A DNA stretch of 64,000 nucleotides from Isoetes taiwanensis. Its lineage: Eukaryota > Streptophyta > Lycopodiopsida > Isoetales > Isoetaceae. The notes under the pieces were generated by a model. That model had not been told where the DNA came from, made no database searches, and saw only the letters and a list, made by a program, of their open reading frames with translations. Positions within the stretch are counted from its first letter, which is position 1. Every line of letters begins with the position of its first letter. Location: positions 2,268,608-2,332,607 of the forward strand of contig JAJEKV010000083.1 in assembly GCA_021234155.1 (NCBI GenBank). The letters run 5' to 3'. Of this stretch, positions 12,017-22,312 are shown in pieces. The translations under genes were made by a program, and so were the position numbers.

Positions 12017-12904
12017 AGCTTATTAGTCTCATTATTAGTTCAGTTAGCTCAGCACACACCAATAACCAACCACATATACAATGTGAACAAATATTTGTCC
12101 ATGTGGAAAACGTGTTCCTATGAAATACAGAATTTTGACTCTTATCACTCGTATATTTTATTTGAAGCTAATTTGTTTGAAGCGGTTTCAGATTGACAGG
12201 TATGTGAAGTCAATTTTTGTTTGAAGCCATTTGTTTGAATAGCCGATATGGATATTGATTTCTTGCTCTGCAAGCAATCTTCGTGTTTCTTGCAATCCCG
12301 GCTTTGGATCCCCAAGCTCTAAACCTCTTCTCAAATTCCTTCTAGAATCCAAAAAGCTCCACATAAATATATGGCGAACTCTATATTTTCAGAATTATCA
12401 GGTCTGAGCGCCAGATTTCCCCGGCACAGAAGCAAACGCAGAGGATTTGGCTATGATGAAGCAGCTATGGTGACAATACAGGACTATTTTTCTTTCCACG
12501 CAATCTTTTGATGATATGTCTCATGGCGCTCAGACCCAATTGATTCCCCTTTTTTTTTTTTTTTTTTTGCTTTGCTGCTTGGCCGTAATTACTCTGCCAG
12601 ATGTCTGCCTGCCCATCTAAATTTATGTACTTATTTTCCAACTCCCTGCTAGTGACCAAATTCACCCAATTTGTTCCCAAATCTGGATTCACAATTGCCA
12701 AGTACTTACCCATTTTTGTGACCCACTTTTTTTTTCTCTTTTTCTGCTTTTGCTCTTGCTTCTTCTAGACCGTAACTTCCAGAATACTTGGAAGTGGCTC
12801 CCTCAATTTCTTTCTCTATTTTGGACTCCATATATAGAGCAAAACCGAAATGTTAAAAAGAACAACGAACAAAAACACAATGTTCATAACATGTACGTTT
12901 GAAG
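12017..12904. other. Intergenic with oligo-T run and 13-bp inverted repeat
   Basis: GGTCTGAGCGCCA (12401-12413) is inverted at 12524-12536. A run of about 19 T lies at 12550-12568. The minus-strand ORF reading MGKYLAIVNPDLGTNWVNLV (12465-12713) may be a retro-derived piece or chance. No gene is assigned. Confidence 0.4.
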
Positions 12905-14041
12905 TTAAGGTACCTGATAGAGAATACATGCTAAAATGTAACGTGTATAAGGATACCATGGTTCACCATTCAGAGTCTTGACTTCTTGCACTCTACTACA
13001 TTTCAATTCTTCCACTGGAATACCAGAAGTAAAGTTGGTCAAGTTAGAGTTTGTCATTTTGTACACCCCATAGAGAATGTCTTTAAGTGTAGTCCTCACT
13101 ATACCAGTTTCATTCAACCTTCACATAAACATCAGACACTTTGTAATAAAACATATAGAGCATACAAAACTAGCATAGAAATAATGCAATACATACTCAT
13201 TAATTCTCTTCATTGCCCGGATGAGTGCAGACTCTTTTACTTGATCAATTTGCACAAATGAAGCTTGCACAGAGAAGTGCATTTCTCTCACTAATGAATA
13301 TCTATTCCGAATCTCCTGCATCCATGCATCAGTACGATGATTCCCATCCCAGCATAAGAACATCTTGCCACGAAGATCACTCCAATCTTCATTTGTTGCA
13401 AGTTGGGCCTCAAATATCTCATTCTCTTCTTGCCAATATTGATCCCATCCGGCCTTTATTGCATTCGTGACATGACAAAATCCACCCATTGTTGTCGTTA
13501 TCGATAAAAAGAAACCACCTTTTTCCATCACATATCCATCTGCACACAAGTCTCTCTCATAGCCTTTGCTTCTTTGCTTACAATCCTCACGGCTTGTTTT
13601 AACATGATCCTACATAATGGAATCAAAGGGGTGGAGTCTTCGCGCGACTATCCTCGCTTCTTTTCAATGTTTTCAAATCATTTGTACCGCGGAAACTCTT
13701 TAGAAACTCTATGGCATCATCATCATCATCCTTTCTCTTCGCTTTGGAAGATTTGTTTCTAGGAGCCTTCATCGGTCCGCCTTCTTCATCAGATGACCAG
13801 ATTCAGCACATCATCTAATTCATCTACTGGTGTAACATTTGTCTTTTCTGCTAGAGCATTCAAATTACTGGTCTGAATTATTTCAATGTGAACATTATCT
13901 ACATTTGTAGCAATTGACTCTGTAACAGTATCTAATTCTGAGGCCATCATAATGGCTTTCTGCAAAGCTCTACTCTTCCTAGTTGGAGTTGCTAAGGAGG
14001 TGTACATAAAATTGTTTGAGCTGCGCCTAGTTTCTACCATA
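12905..14041 (-). pseudogene. Decayed intron-containing gene with DGNHR motif, function unknown
   Basis: Reading begins at about 14041 with MVETRRSSNNFMYTS, passes an acidic/basic stretch (SSDEEGGPMKAPRNKSSKAK) after a frameshift near 13800, and shifts again near 13630 and 13570. The best-preserved block, 13549-13196, includes GGFFLSITTTMGGFCHV and FLCWDGNHRTDAWMQEI. DGNHR followed by AW resembles the ParB/sulfiredoxin-like fold motif, an inference from the motif only. A good intron follows (donor GTATGT at about 13194, acceptor before 13118), restoring RINELNETGIVRTTLKDIL, and this exon ends QGT at about 12908. Spliced non-coding exons may lie upstream (donors near 14150 and 14300). The two or three frameshifts argue for a pseudogene. 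Confidence 0.5.
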
Positions 14042-14289
14042 ACACTGCAATTAAATAAGAATATAAATAAACAAAAACATGAATACTTAACAAAATATGT
14101 GGATGCCATAGCACAGGCAAAACAGATGCAAAGACACATAATAATCCATATTACCTGCTGGCCAGGGTTCAGTAGCGTGCTTCCTTCTGGGGAAGTACCG
14201 TGCTAAAGAACAAATATGAACATGGTTTTACTATGGCTAATAAGAACAATGCGTATGATTTTTTTTTTATTTTTATAAGGACACGATGA

Positions 14290-15430
14290 GGACAACAATG
14301 ATGTTACCTAATTGAAAGGGGGCTCGGTGCCGAACTACCTTGTTCTGAGAAAACTACAACATATGTGAGAAACTACAAAAAAATATGAATTCACAAACCC
14401 AAAATTAGATGCAGAGACAGAGACAACCAGCTTGGAAGAGGGGGCTCGGTACCGTCCTCCCTTCTTCTGGACACCCAAGCATTTAAAAAAAACAAATAAA
14501 AAGCTCATGTTGTTACCTGCTGGAGGGAGGGGGGTTCAAGGATTTCGAACTAGGCCTTCTAAAAAGATGCAACGTAAAGCTTTAGGTGTCATGATCACAT
14601 TTTCTAGCATAAGTGTTGAAGGCATTTTTTCCTAAAAGCCCCGAGAAAAAATAAGAACATTTTGGAAAAAATATATGAGTCTCTTTGGGGATCTCAATGG
14701 GGGCTCTATTGGAGCTCGATCTACCCCCAAAGAAAGAATAAAGCAAAATGGGAACAAAAAATTTTCATGTTTTGAAGGCCCTTTTTAATCTTCAAAACCC
14801 TAATGCCCTAATTAAAAGATGTTGGAGCATTGAGCTATAGAGGGGGAAAAAATATATGAGTCGAGCAAAGAAAGAATAAAGCAAAATGGGAACAAAAACG
14901 CACGGTTTGCTTAATGTGTAGCCTAATATAACTTGCTTAATGTGTAGCCGAATATAACCTGTCGTAGATAAAATGAACCCAAAAGGAAAAAATATGAGTA
15001 TGCTTGAAGGGGAGGGGGGAGCATGATACCCCACAAAGAGAGAACAAATCCGATGTACCTGCTGATTTGCTGAATGTGAAGCCAAAGATGAGCCGAACAG
15101 AGTCTGAATCCAAAAAAGAAAAAAAAATATGAGTCTGCTTGAAGGAGGGGCTCGGTGCCGAACTACCCCACAAAGAGAGAACAAATCCAATGTACCTGCT
15201 CAATATTTGCTGAATGTGAAGCCAAAGATAAGCCGAACAGAGTCTGAATCCAAAAAAGAAAAAAATATGAATCTGCTTGAAGGATGGGATCGATCCCGAA
15301 CTACCCCACAAAGAAAGAACAAATCCGATGTGAAGCTTAATGTGATGCCGAACAGAGTCTGAATCCGAACTACCCCACAAAGAAAGAACAAAGAAAGAAA
15401 GGAGGGGCTTGGTGCAGACAGCAGAACAAC
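14290..15430 (-). repeat. Tandem repeats of about 140 bp with exon-like units
   Basis: Units share GGGGCTCGGTGCCGAACTAC and a GCCGAACAGAGTCTGAATCC block; clear copies lie at about 14985-15120, 15125-15265, 15268-15360, with older ones near 14310, 14430 and 14930. On the minus strand each good unit reads T-rich tract, GGATTCAG, then about 45 bp, then AGCAG followed by GTACAT, which is an acceptor-exon-donor layout. ORFs across the array simply reflect the repeat. Confidence 0.6.
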
Positions 15431-15899
15431 GATTCCACATTCCACTGAGTCGGCTAGGTTTGTAATCAGTGTTTACTGAATCGGCCAGGTTTGAAAGATG
15501 GAATCGAAAGCAGAAGCTCGTTGTCGCAAAAGCTTGTGCCGCCAGTAGCCAATTTCAGATTCATGTTTTTTTACTTGTTTCTTTGTTAAAGGCCAAAATG
15601 CATGGTTCTAATAATATAATATTAATAAAATGCTTTACACACACCACAAACAAGGCATATACAAGCATGATTTCATTAATTGGATAAAATAACGCAATTT
15701 TGAGAATTTTAAGCACACCTTATTTGCTCAAGCACGAATACTTTCACCTAGTTCTCGAGCCCAACAAACATGAGGTAATTAACATACACAGATACATACA
15801 AATTATGTGTTATACTTGTACGTGTACATGATACTTGTAGAAGCCCAATAATGGCCCTATATTCTACACCAATAATTCACATCAATAATTTCACTTCAC

Positions 15900-15907
15900 T
15901 ATAAAAA
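15900..15907 (+). promoter_or_regulatory. TATA box of first small gene
   Basis: TATAAAAA lies 43 bp before the ATG at 15943. Start about 30 bp downstream would leave a leader of only about 10-15 nt. Confidence 0.7.
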
Positions 15908-15942
15908 CAGCTCGACTCGGGGGTAGAGATCATTCATCTTCC

Positions 15943-16185
15943 ATGGCTTCCTCGATGCCTCGTCCAGAGCACATCCGATCTTTCAAGTGCTACTTGAGCT
16001 ACAACGATCTGAATGAATGCGCAAGAAATAGTGTTAATCTTGATCCATGGCTCCAATCTAAGGCTGATGGTCCTGCTAGTGCTTGCAGGAAGCTCACTCG
16101 TGTTAAAGTCCACATTTACTGGCTTCCTGATCAGGAGATCTATGAGCTGAATAGCATCACGAGCTTTGATGTTGATGATGAGTGA
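15943..16185 (+). CDS. Small unknown protein, 80 residues (tandem paralogue 1)
   Basis: I do not recognise this protein. It starts MASSMPRPEHIRSFKCYLSY and ends with an acidic tail FDVDDE. It aligns over most of its length with the product at 16606: shared positions include H-I-x-x-x-K-C, S-x-x-D-L-x-x-C, LDP(W/Y)L, a basic patch, RV-x-(I/V)-H, and WLP. No signal peptide or membrane segment is seen. The gene is intronless, with a good TATA box and an ATG in context CCATGG. The 3' flank contains a 47-bp-spaced repeat of AATCAATGTTATCAGTGATG (16185 and 16232) overlapping the stop codon, and AATAAT signals. Conservation of both protein and promoter supports a real gene. Confidence 0.7.
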   Translation: MASSMPRPEHIRSFKCYLSYNDLNECARNSVNLDPWLQSKADGPASACRKLTRVKVHIYWLPDQEIYELNSITSFDVDDE

Positions 16186-16562
16186 ATCAATGTTATCAGT
16201 GATGTATGAATACCTATGAAGTATGTATTACAATCAATGTTATCAGTGATGACTATTGTATTCGTTTATGATATAATAATCTTATGAGCACCTATAAACT
16301 ATGTAAGGATGTAATACCACAATGAAGGAGTTTGATGTATCATACCTGAATGTAGTGTAAGGGTGTGCTCTTCGACTTCCAGTATATCTGCAAGTAGTTC
16401 CTAATTTCAACCACACCTGAATTACTCAAGCACACGTTTTAAAAGCTTACATATATCCATACGAAAGATGTATTATACTTGTATTTATACAACGGTCTTA
16501 TACACGAGCAATAATGGCGCTGAAGTCTACCCCAATAATTCACCTCAATAATTCTACTTCAC

Positions 16563-16570
16563 TATAAAAG
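16563..16570 (+). promoter_or_regulatory. TATA box of second small gene
   Basis: TATAAAAG lies 43 bp before the ATG at 16606, the same spacing as in the first copy. Confidence 0.7.
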
Positions 16571-16605
16571 CTTCTCACTTCGGGGCTAAAGTTCATTCTT
16601 CTCCC

Positions 16606-16809
16606 ATGGATTTTTCGCCTTCATCAGTTCACCACATCGAGGCGATCAAGTGCTCAATGAGCCACTCTGATCTTGTTGGTTGCCTAGACAGGCATCTTCT
16701 TCTTGATCCCTACCTGCGAAGAAAAGCTTTGGGCCGAGATTCGTTGCCCTCAAGGTCAATTCGTGTAATGATCCATCTGATTTGGCTTCCCGAGTTTAAT
16801 GAGCTATGA
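16606..16809 (+). CDS. Small unknown protein, 67 residues (tandem paralogue 2)
   Basis: Paralogue of the 80-residue protein about 660 bp upstream. It begins MDFSPSSVHHIEAIKCSMSH and keeps the D-L-x-x-C, LLLDPYLRRK, RVMIHLIWLP blocks. The acidic C-terminal tail of the first copy is replaced by an earlier stop after FNEL. The downstream sequence (to 16850) still reads TDPEDE in another frame, suggesting loss of the tail by a small change. Function unknown; two divergent copies with the same promoter suggest dosage or specialisation. Confidence 0.65.
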   Translation: MDFSPSSVHHIEAIKCSMSHSDLVGCLDRHLLLDPYLRRKALGRDSLPSRSIRVMIHLIWLPEFNEL

Positions 16810-16999
16810 GATATCGGGATCACTACTACAGATCCCGAAGATGAATGAATCAACTTGCTTAGCATTGTATAGTGTAAGAGCTCTTGTGTTGAGATGAAAA
16901 CGCAGAGCGAATGAATAATAACTAGTCTATTGTAACTTGCATGTTATGAATGATATAGTAATTATGTAAAAGAGCATTGCATACCTCAAGAGTTCTCAT

Positions 17000-19200
17000 C
17001 ATCGCCCTTAGCTTCTTTAGCCACTAATTCTTGCAATCGAGCCCCCCACACTTGGGATCACCATCGACAATGGCCTGGTCTCTACGGCCCAACCATAGTC
17101 TATTGTTTTCAAATGTTGGTAGCGTATGGTCATTAGGATTGGGTCTCCAATTCTTGCTCCAAAGAATCCCTATACCGCATTGCATATGAGGTTCCCTTTT
17201 CGCAAATAGGCTCAAACCAGAGACAAACACCTCTTCGTAATGTGGGAGATTAGGGTCCTCTATTGGGTCCTCTTCGCAAAAGCCATCCACGGGCGCGCTT
17301 ATCATGTGGTCCGATTAGCAAGAGCATTCCTTTCTTGACATCTTGGTAGGGGTCGAATATTTCAACCGGGTTCTTGGGTCTACCCGAGAAAGGCCCAACG
17401 TAATGAGATGCTTCAATGTGCTCATCCACAAACACTCTTTCGGTTCTTCCAATGCACTTTGCCCGTGCCGGGCCGAAATCCTCTGAATGACAGCTTTCTA
17501 CCGGGCCGCACGCCCCCAAGCACTCGCAAAGAAGGTGGACCAAGAGTCAATAACTTCATTCATATATGTGTTGGACCATGACTTATCGCCAGCTCTAGAA
17601 ATAGCTGCCAATTGCATCATGTACTTGGCAATAGAAGCTCTTAATGCACCTATATCTTTCAAGCTCCCATATGGTCTGCACGACCTTAAGTGACCCTCTC
17701 GGAATCATAGGTAAACCTTTGGGCATCCTCCTTCCACATTCTCGATTCCCTTTCGTGGGGAGCCACTCCCTATGCCCCGGCCTCATCTTGTAGAACATTA
17801 GTGGCCATCCATCCTTCATGCAAAACTTGAAGAGTAGAGGTTCCAAGTGACCACATTTTCCTTCTTATTCCTTCCAATTAGGAACCTCTGTCACAAGGTA
17901 AGGTGAAGGAGCCTTTGAACTACACCGCACCAAGAGTTGCATAAGCCCGAATAGTCAATGCATCTGATCTTCTCATTAGAGTAGAGTAGTTTCCAAATAG
18001 GGCATCTATGTCATCGTGGGTGTGTCCAACCATCATGAATCCCAGTGCACTTGATCAAAGACACCTAACCAAACCAAGTATGACAAGTAAGAGAAAAGAT
18101 ATCTATTCTTATTCCGACCGAAAGCAATTCTCTAGTCGCAAGTAAAGCCTCCTAGGCAACTTGTTCGCTACCATGGGGCCTTTGATAGGAGGCATAAAAT
18201 CATTTCTACCGCCATTCATCATTTTTGTCCTAAGGTTATCTATGTTTAAAATTGTCGCACCCCTATTTGCTTTTCAGACGATCTGATCTCTCAAATGGCC
18301 CCAATTATCCTCGATTTATTCTCCAAGTGTCTTCAAGGTATGATTCAAGGATCCCACATGAAAATTAGAATCATCGGGCCGAGGTCCAAAGGAGAAGTGG
18401 CCCAAGGCACCTATACCATGGCCGTGCATGAGAGCACCTGCAACACCGACCTTCACTGCTCACCCTCCATACGACTTTGCTAGCTTTCTAGACGAGGGAC
18501 CATGGTCTTATTCTGATCCATCTTATCATGTATAATGGTTAAAGTGCTCAGAGATCTATGGGACAAAGCTCTCCAGACCAATAAAGGCTCCCCGCGCATG
18601 AAACTGGGCATCATATGCGATTTTTCTCTATTGCAAGTACCCTTCTTTCATTTGGATCTCCGGTCTTAGCAAGCTTTTTCCTTTATGACAATATGTGTTA
18701 CACTTAGAAAATGCTATCCTCTTAGCTATTGCTACCTCCGAATGATTCTCTTTCCAAGCGCATTTAAAGGACCTAAGGAGAAATATGCTTGCCCTGTCAT
18801 CTCTCAGAATCGGTAATATCTACTTCTTGGTGTATATCCTTCTTAGTCAAGACCTAAGGTAGCCTCTTAACATTTTGTTACGCTACCCTCGCCGTAATTT
18901 TCGAGCGGTGTGGCATCGTCTCTGCGTTTTCATCTATGGACATAGATAGCACATCATTGCCAGCCAAAGTATGAGACCTTGGCTTCTTAGACCCAGTATT
19001 TCCGTGCTCAGCAATTCTGTGACCGTCATTGAAGAGCTTCTTCCACTTGTAAAAAGTGGAAATGGGTATGCCATAGGCTTTATGCCATGCTTTCACGCAC
19101 ATCTGTTTGTTATTCAACATCAGGTTGCGGACTACACCATTTTCAGAGCAAAGATCTAGCATGTTATATGCAAAGGTTTCAAGGCCCGAGGACTTCATGT
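17000..19200 (-). pseudogene. Decayed DUF7869-like gene (HTH plus RNase-H-like core)
   Basis: Pieces of one protein appear in order on the minus strand in different frames. At 19198-18878 a helix-turn-helix-like block reads IPISTFYKWKKLF. At about 18540-18490 is IIHDKMDQNKTMVPRL, then LMHGHGIGALGHFSFGPRP near 18400. At about 18035-17995 is VGHTHDDIDALFG. At 17846-17700 is KFCMKDGWPLMFYKMRPGH followed by REWLP. The C-terminal part lies at 17543-17024. This order (H-D-K-M-D, HGH, GHTHDD, GWP...YK) matches a family found in mosses, lycophytes and animals that I associate with the DUF7869 domain, probably transposon-derived. At least six frameshifts or stops make it non-functional. Confidence 0.6.
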
Positions 19201-20183
19201 TCCAAAGAAAAGGTTCTCATGCAAGCTATCTCTGGGATGTAAAATTTGCACAAAGATCGTTTCATGCAAAGACGGTGATGACCTGAAGTCTAGAATAGCC
19301 TCAGCACTAGTTTTTCTTTCACATTTGGTCTGTGCTGGACGTGTCCTGGGTCTCCGATTGACCATGCTGTAAGGTCTCTTTTTGGTGATGCCAATTTCGG
19401 ATCACCGAGTAAGGTTCATTCTCCACATCCTTCTCCTTCACCGCAACCACGAGAGTAGAAACTGGAATGTTATCAACGAGCATGAAGGCTATGGGCCATC
19501 TCACAAGGTCATGCGGTTGGGGCATTTTCGCACATGTGCTTGGCAGCAAGATAGAGATCTTTTTTCGTGCATTGGAAATATGCTCATGATAGTAGCAGCT
19601 ATCGAGCCTTCCCCTAACTTCACGCCGACACAAAGATGGTTTGATCGGCAAAAACGATAACATCATGGCCATAAGCCATGTGGCAAAGATTCATGCATGA
19701 GTGTGCATGCCTTCTCAACTAACTCATCTCTAGAAAGCCCTTGCACATGATTCGCTCCCATTCTTCGGGCTAACCCCTCATTGCCTCGGTCCCGCCCGCT
19801 TTTATGCGTTTTATCCGACCGGTGGGGTGCAAGCTTCCTCCTCTAACAAGTTGAGCAAAGAATGTCCTTCTTGTACCACAACACAAAAGTCCCCATAGCT
19901 TCACCAATTTTTTTCTATTTCCAGCTCGGGGAATTGGTAGCAAGAACTGCCCATCCAAAACATTCACAATTGAAACAACAACCATACCCTCCGGGACAAT
20001 CGAATTGTGATGGCGCTCGAAATTGTGGACTCTTTCCTCTGCCACCTTTTTCCCCAGCAGATATAGCGGAATTACATCTGCCATCCTGCAAACAAGAGGT
20101 TGTGAATATCGCGGCCGCGATCCTCGTAAGCAAAAAAGAAATGTGATCATAAAGTACTACAAAAAATAGCAACTGAGAAATTG
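19200..20183. other. Probable 5' remains of the DUF7869-like gene, unresolved
   Basis: Minus-strand ORFs at 19672-19319 and 20150-19770 could be upstream parts of the same decayed gene, but contain no motif I can name. A short inverted sequence, GTTAGAGCCTGGACTCTAAC, lies at 20185-20205. Confidence 0.3.
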
Positions 20184-20640
20184 TTAGAGCCTGGACTCTA
20201 ACCTTGCAAGAAGGATGAAAAACCCAACAATACAAGCTCAATCTATCAGAACAAGGCAATGCACAACACAAAGAATCCTCATCTCCATAGCTAGATCAAG
20301 AAAATAATCTCTCTCCCAATACACCGTCCCTCTCTCTTCTCTCTCTGCTCAGATAATACAGTGGTGATAATGGCTCCATAATGCATACGTGCAAATATCC
20401 TGCACGCGTGCATGCGCATATATCACTCTATATACGGTATATGATGAGTGTGGTGAGTGATGACAAGTGTGGTGAATGGTGAATGGTGTGGTGAGTGGTG
20501 ACGACCCCAACAGTGGCGACCACAGTGGGAAAATGTGCCACTCCGTGGCGGAGAACCCACAACAACAAAAATACTAATATGGTCCTTGGGACATGTCCCC
20601 AAATGACTCATTTACATGTATGTTTAGAAAGAAAATACCC
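20184..20640 (-). repeat. Probable 3' LTR of the minus-strand gypsy element
   Basis: On the minus strand a purine-rich GAGGAGGG (near 20645) precedes this segment; it has a TATATAGAG box and ends CTCTAACA. The opposite LTR is absent, so limits are approximate. It holds a GTGGTGAGTGGTGAC minisatellite at 20448-20510. Confidence 0.4.
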
Positions 20641-20841
20641 TCCTCAAATCCAAATGACTGATACAAACAAACTGGGTCCAAAATGAGCGGTGACGAAAAG
20701 CGAGCCTCTCAGAATCGCGGGCAAACTTTGAAAGCTGATATCTTGAGTTCCAGAGACCCGCTTTGACCTGCACCATAGCTCGTTGGATTCAGACAACAAA
20801 CACATCTTTTGATGTAGGATAGATGAAGTATTATGGAACTG

Positions 20842-22240
20842 TCACCACCTGTTTTTACAGAAAAACGACCTCTTTGTAACCCAAAAATTCTCCACAATCC
20901 TCGTAATTGGAGCTATGCCAAATCCAAATCCCTTAGAAAAGTACTTCTCTTTCAAAATAAGGCCTGAGATCCTTGCCATTTTGGGATTAGGCAACAATTC
21001 CCCTCTCGGAGTCATCAAATAGAAAGCCCCACCCGGTACCTCTTTATCAATCGAAATGGGCCTTCCCATGGGCTTTGGAATTTGGATAGATGCTGCTTAG
21101 TGGTCCTGCACAACACCAATTGGCCTTCTTCAAATGGATTGACAACTCAGTAACCCTGTCTTTGATAAGCTTTACTTTCTGTTTATGCCTCATATTGAAG
21201 TCTGGCCGCTTCTTGTCGCATCTCTTCCAATTAAAACAAATCATCCATCCTATTATGCACTTGATTTGGAGTTGGAACTTCTCCTAAATTCTCATAATAA
21301 GGTAGCTCCACAAATGAACATAAAGGAATGTCAAATGAATAGGCATCACAGCTTGCACTCCATAAACCAATTCAAATGGTGTAAATCCTGTAGCCAACTT
21401 GTAAGTACACCTGAAACTCCATAAGGCACCTGTCAAGGCTTCATGCCAATTTCTTTGATTATCCTTCTTTGTTTTAGCCAAGATAGCTTCAGAATTTTGT
21501 TAGTAGACTCAGCTTGCCCATTGCCCCGTGGATAATAAGCGTAAGCTTGCACATGTTGAACACCAATCTTTTTCGTTAACCGAGCTACTACTTTTCCCAT
21601 GAAATGACTTCCCGATCGAGAAAAAGAATGGTTGGAACACCAAACCCAGAAATCAAATTGTGATAAAGAAAGCTTATCGTGGTATTTTTACGTAGCATGC
21701 TTTCTTTGGAATTGCTTCTACCCACTTTGTAAACATACATGTGGCTGCCAAGATATACTTATGACCTTTGGAAGATGGAGGATTGATAGGCCCAATGTAA
21801 TCCAATCCCCACATATGAAATGGACCAACACTCAAAATAGGATGGAATGGCATATTATTATGGCCTGTTAACTGCTTGTGCCTTTGACACTTCTCACATT
21901 TGCTAACAAAGTCTCTAGTATCCTTGTAAAGAGTTGGCCAATAATATCCCCAATGAAGGATCTTCCTAGCTGTGGTTCTGGCTGCAAAATGCCCCTGACA
22001 ATCATGTGCTTGCTGCAACAAATCATGAGTTTGCTGACCAGCAACACACCTTAATAAGAGACCTTCCATAGTCCTCTTATAAAGAATAGCTTCATGCACC
22101 ACATAACCAGCTGCTTGTACTCTAAGAGCATGCTTTTGTTGCTTTGAAAATGATGAAGGATAAGTCTGATCTTGCAAATACTCGTATATGTTGGCATACC
22201 AAAGATCCACTGTCTCAATGAACCCCTCAGAAGACTTCAT
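20842..22240 (-). pseudogene. Gypsy integrase, frameshifted
   Basis: The block 22240-21674 carries the zinc-binding H2C2 region (HDCQGHFAA ... CEKCQRHK) and the start of the catalytic core (WGLDYIGPI with the first Asp; FTKWVEAIP). Further core sequence, GFTPFELVYGVQAVMPIHL, is at 21481-21284 in another frame, and C-terminal pieces (VPGGAFYLMTPRGEL) are at 21069-20842. The middle of the core, where the second Asp should lie, is broken by frameshifts. Confidence 0.75.
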
Positions 22241-22312
22241 TATCCCGAAATGCTACTTGCTGGTCTGCATTTCTGTTCTATTTCAGCACCACTATTCAAA
22301 TAGGAACTTGGA

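Larger units (their letters stand above)
15700..16605 (+). repeat. Duplicated promoter regions of the two small genes
   Basis: The 200 bp before the ATG at 15943 and the 200 bp before the ATG at 16606 are clearly related. Shared landmarks in order are CTCAAGCAC, TATACTTGTA, CAATAATGGC, CCAATAATTCAC, CTTCACTATAAAA and a CTCG/CTTCGGGG-type block. The whole transcription unit was therefore duplicated in tandem, not just its coding part. Confidence 0.8.

Noticed and set aside
14792-15445. Minus-strand ORFs with repeated FSLCGV/LSLWGSS
   Set aside because: They mirror the DNA tandem repeat in several frames, with no conserved frame preference.
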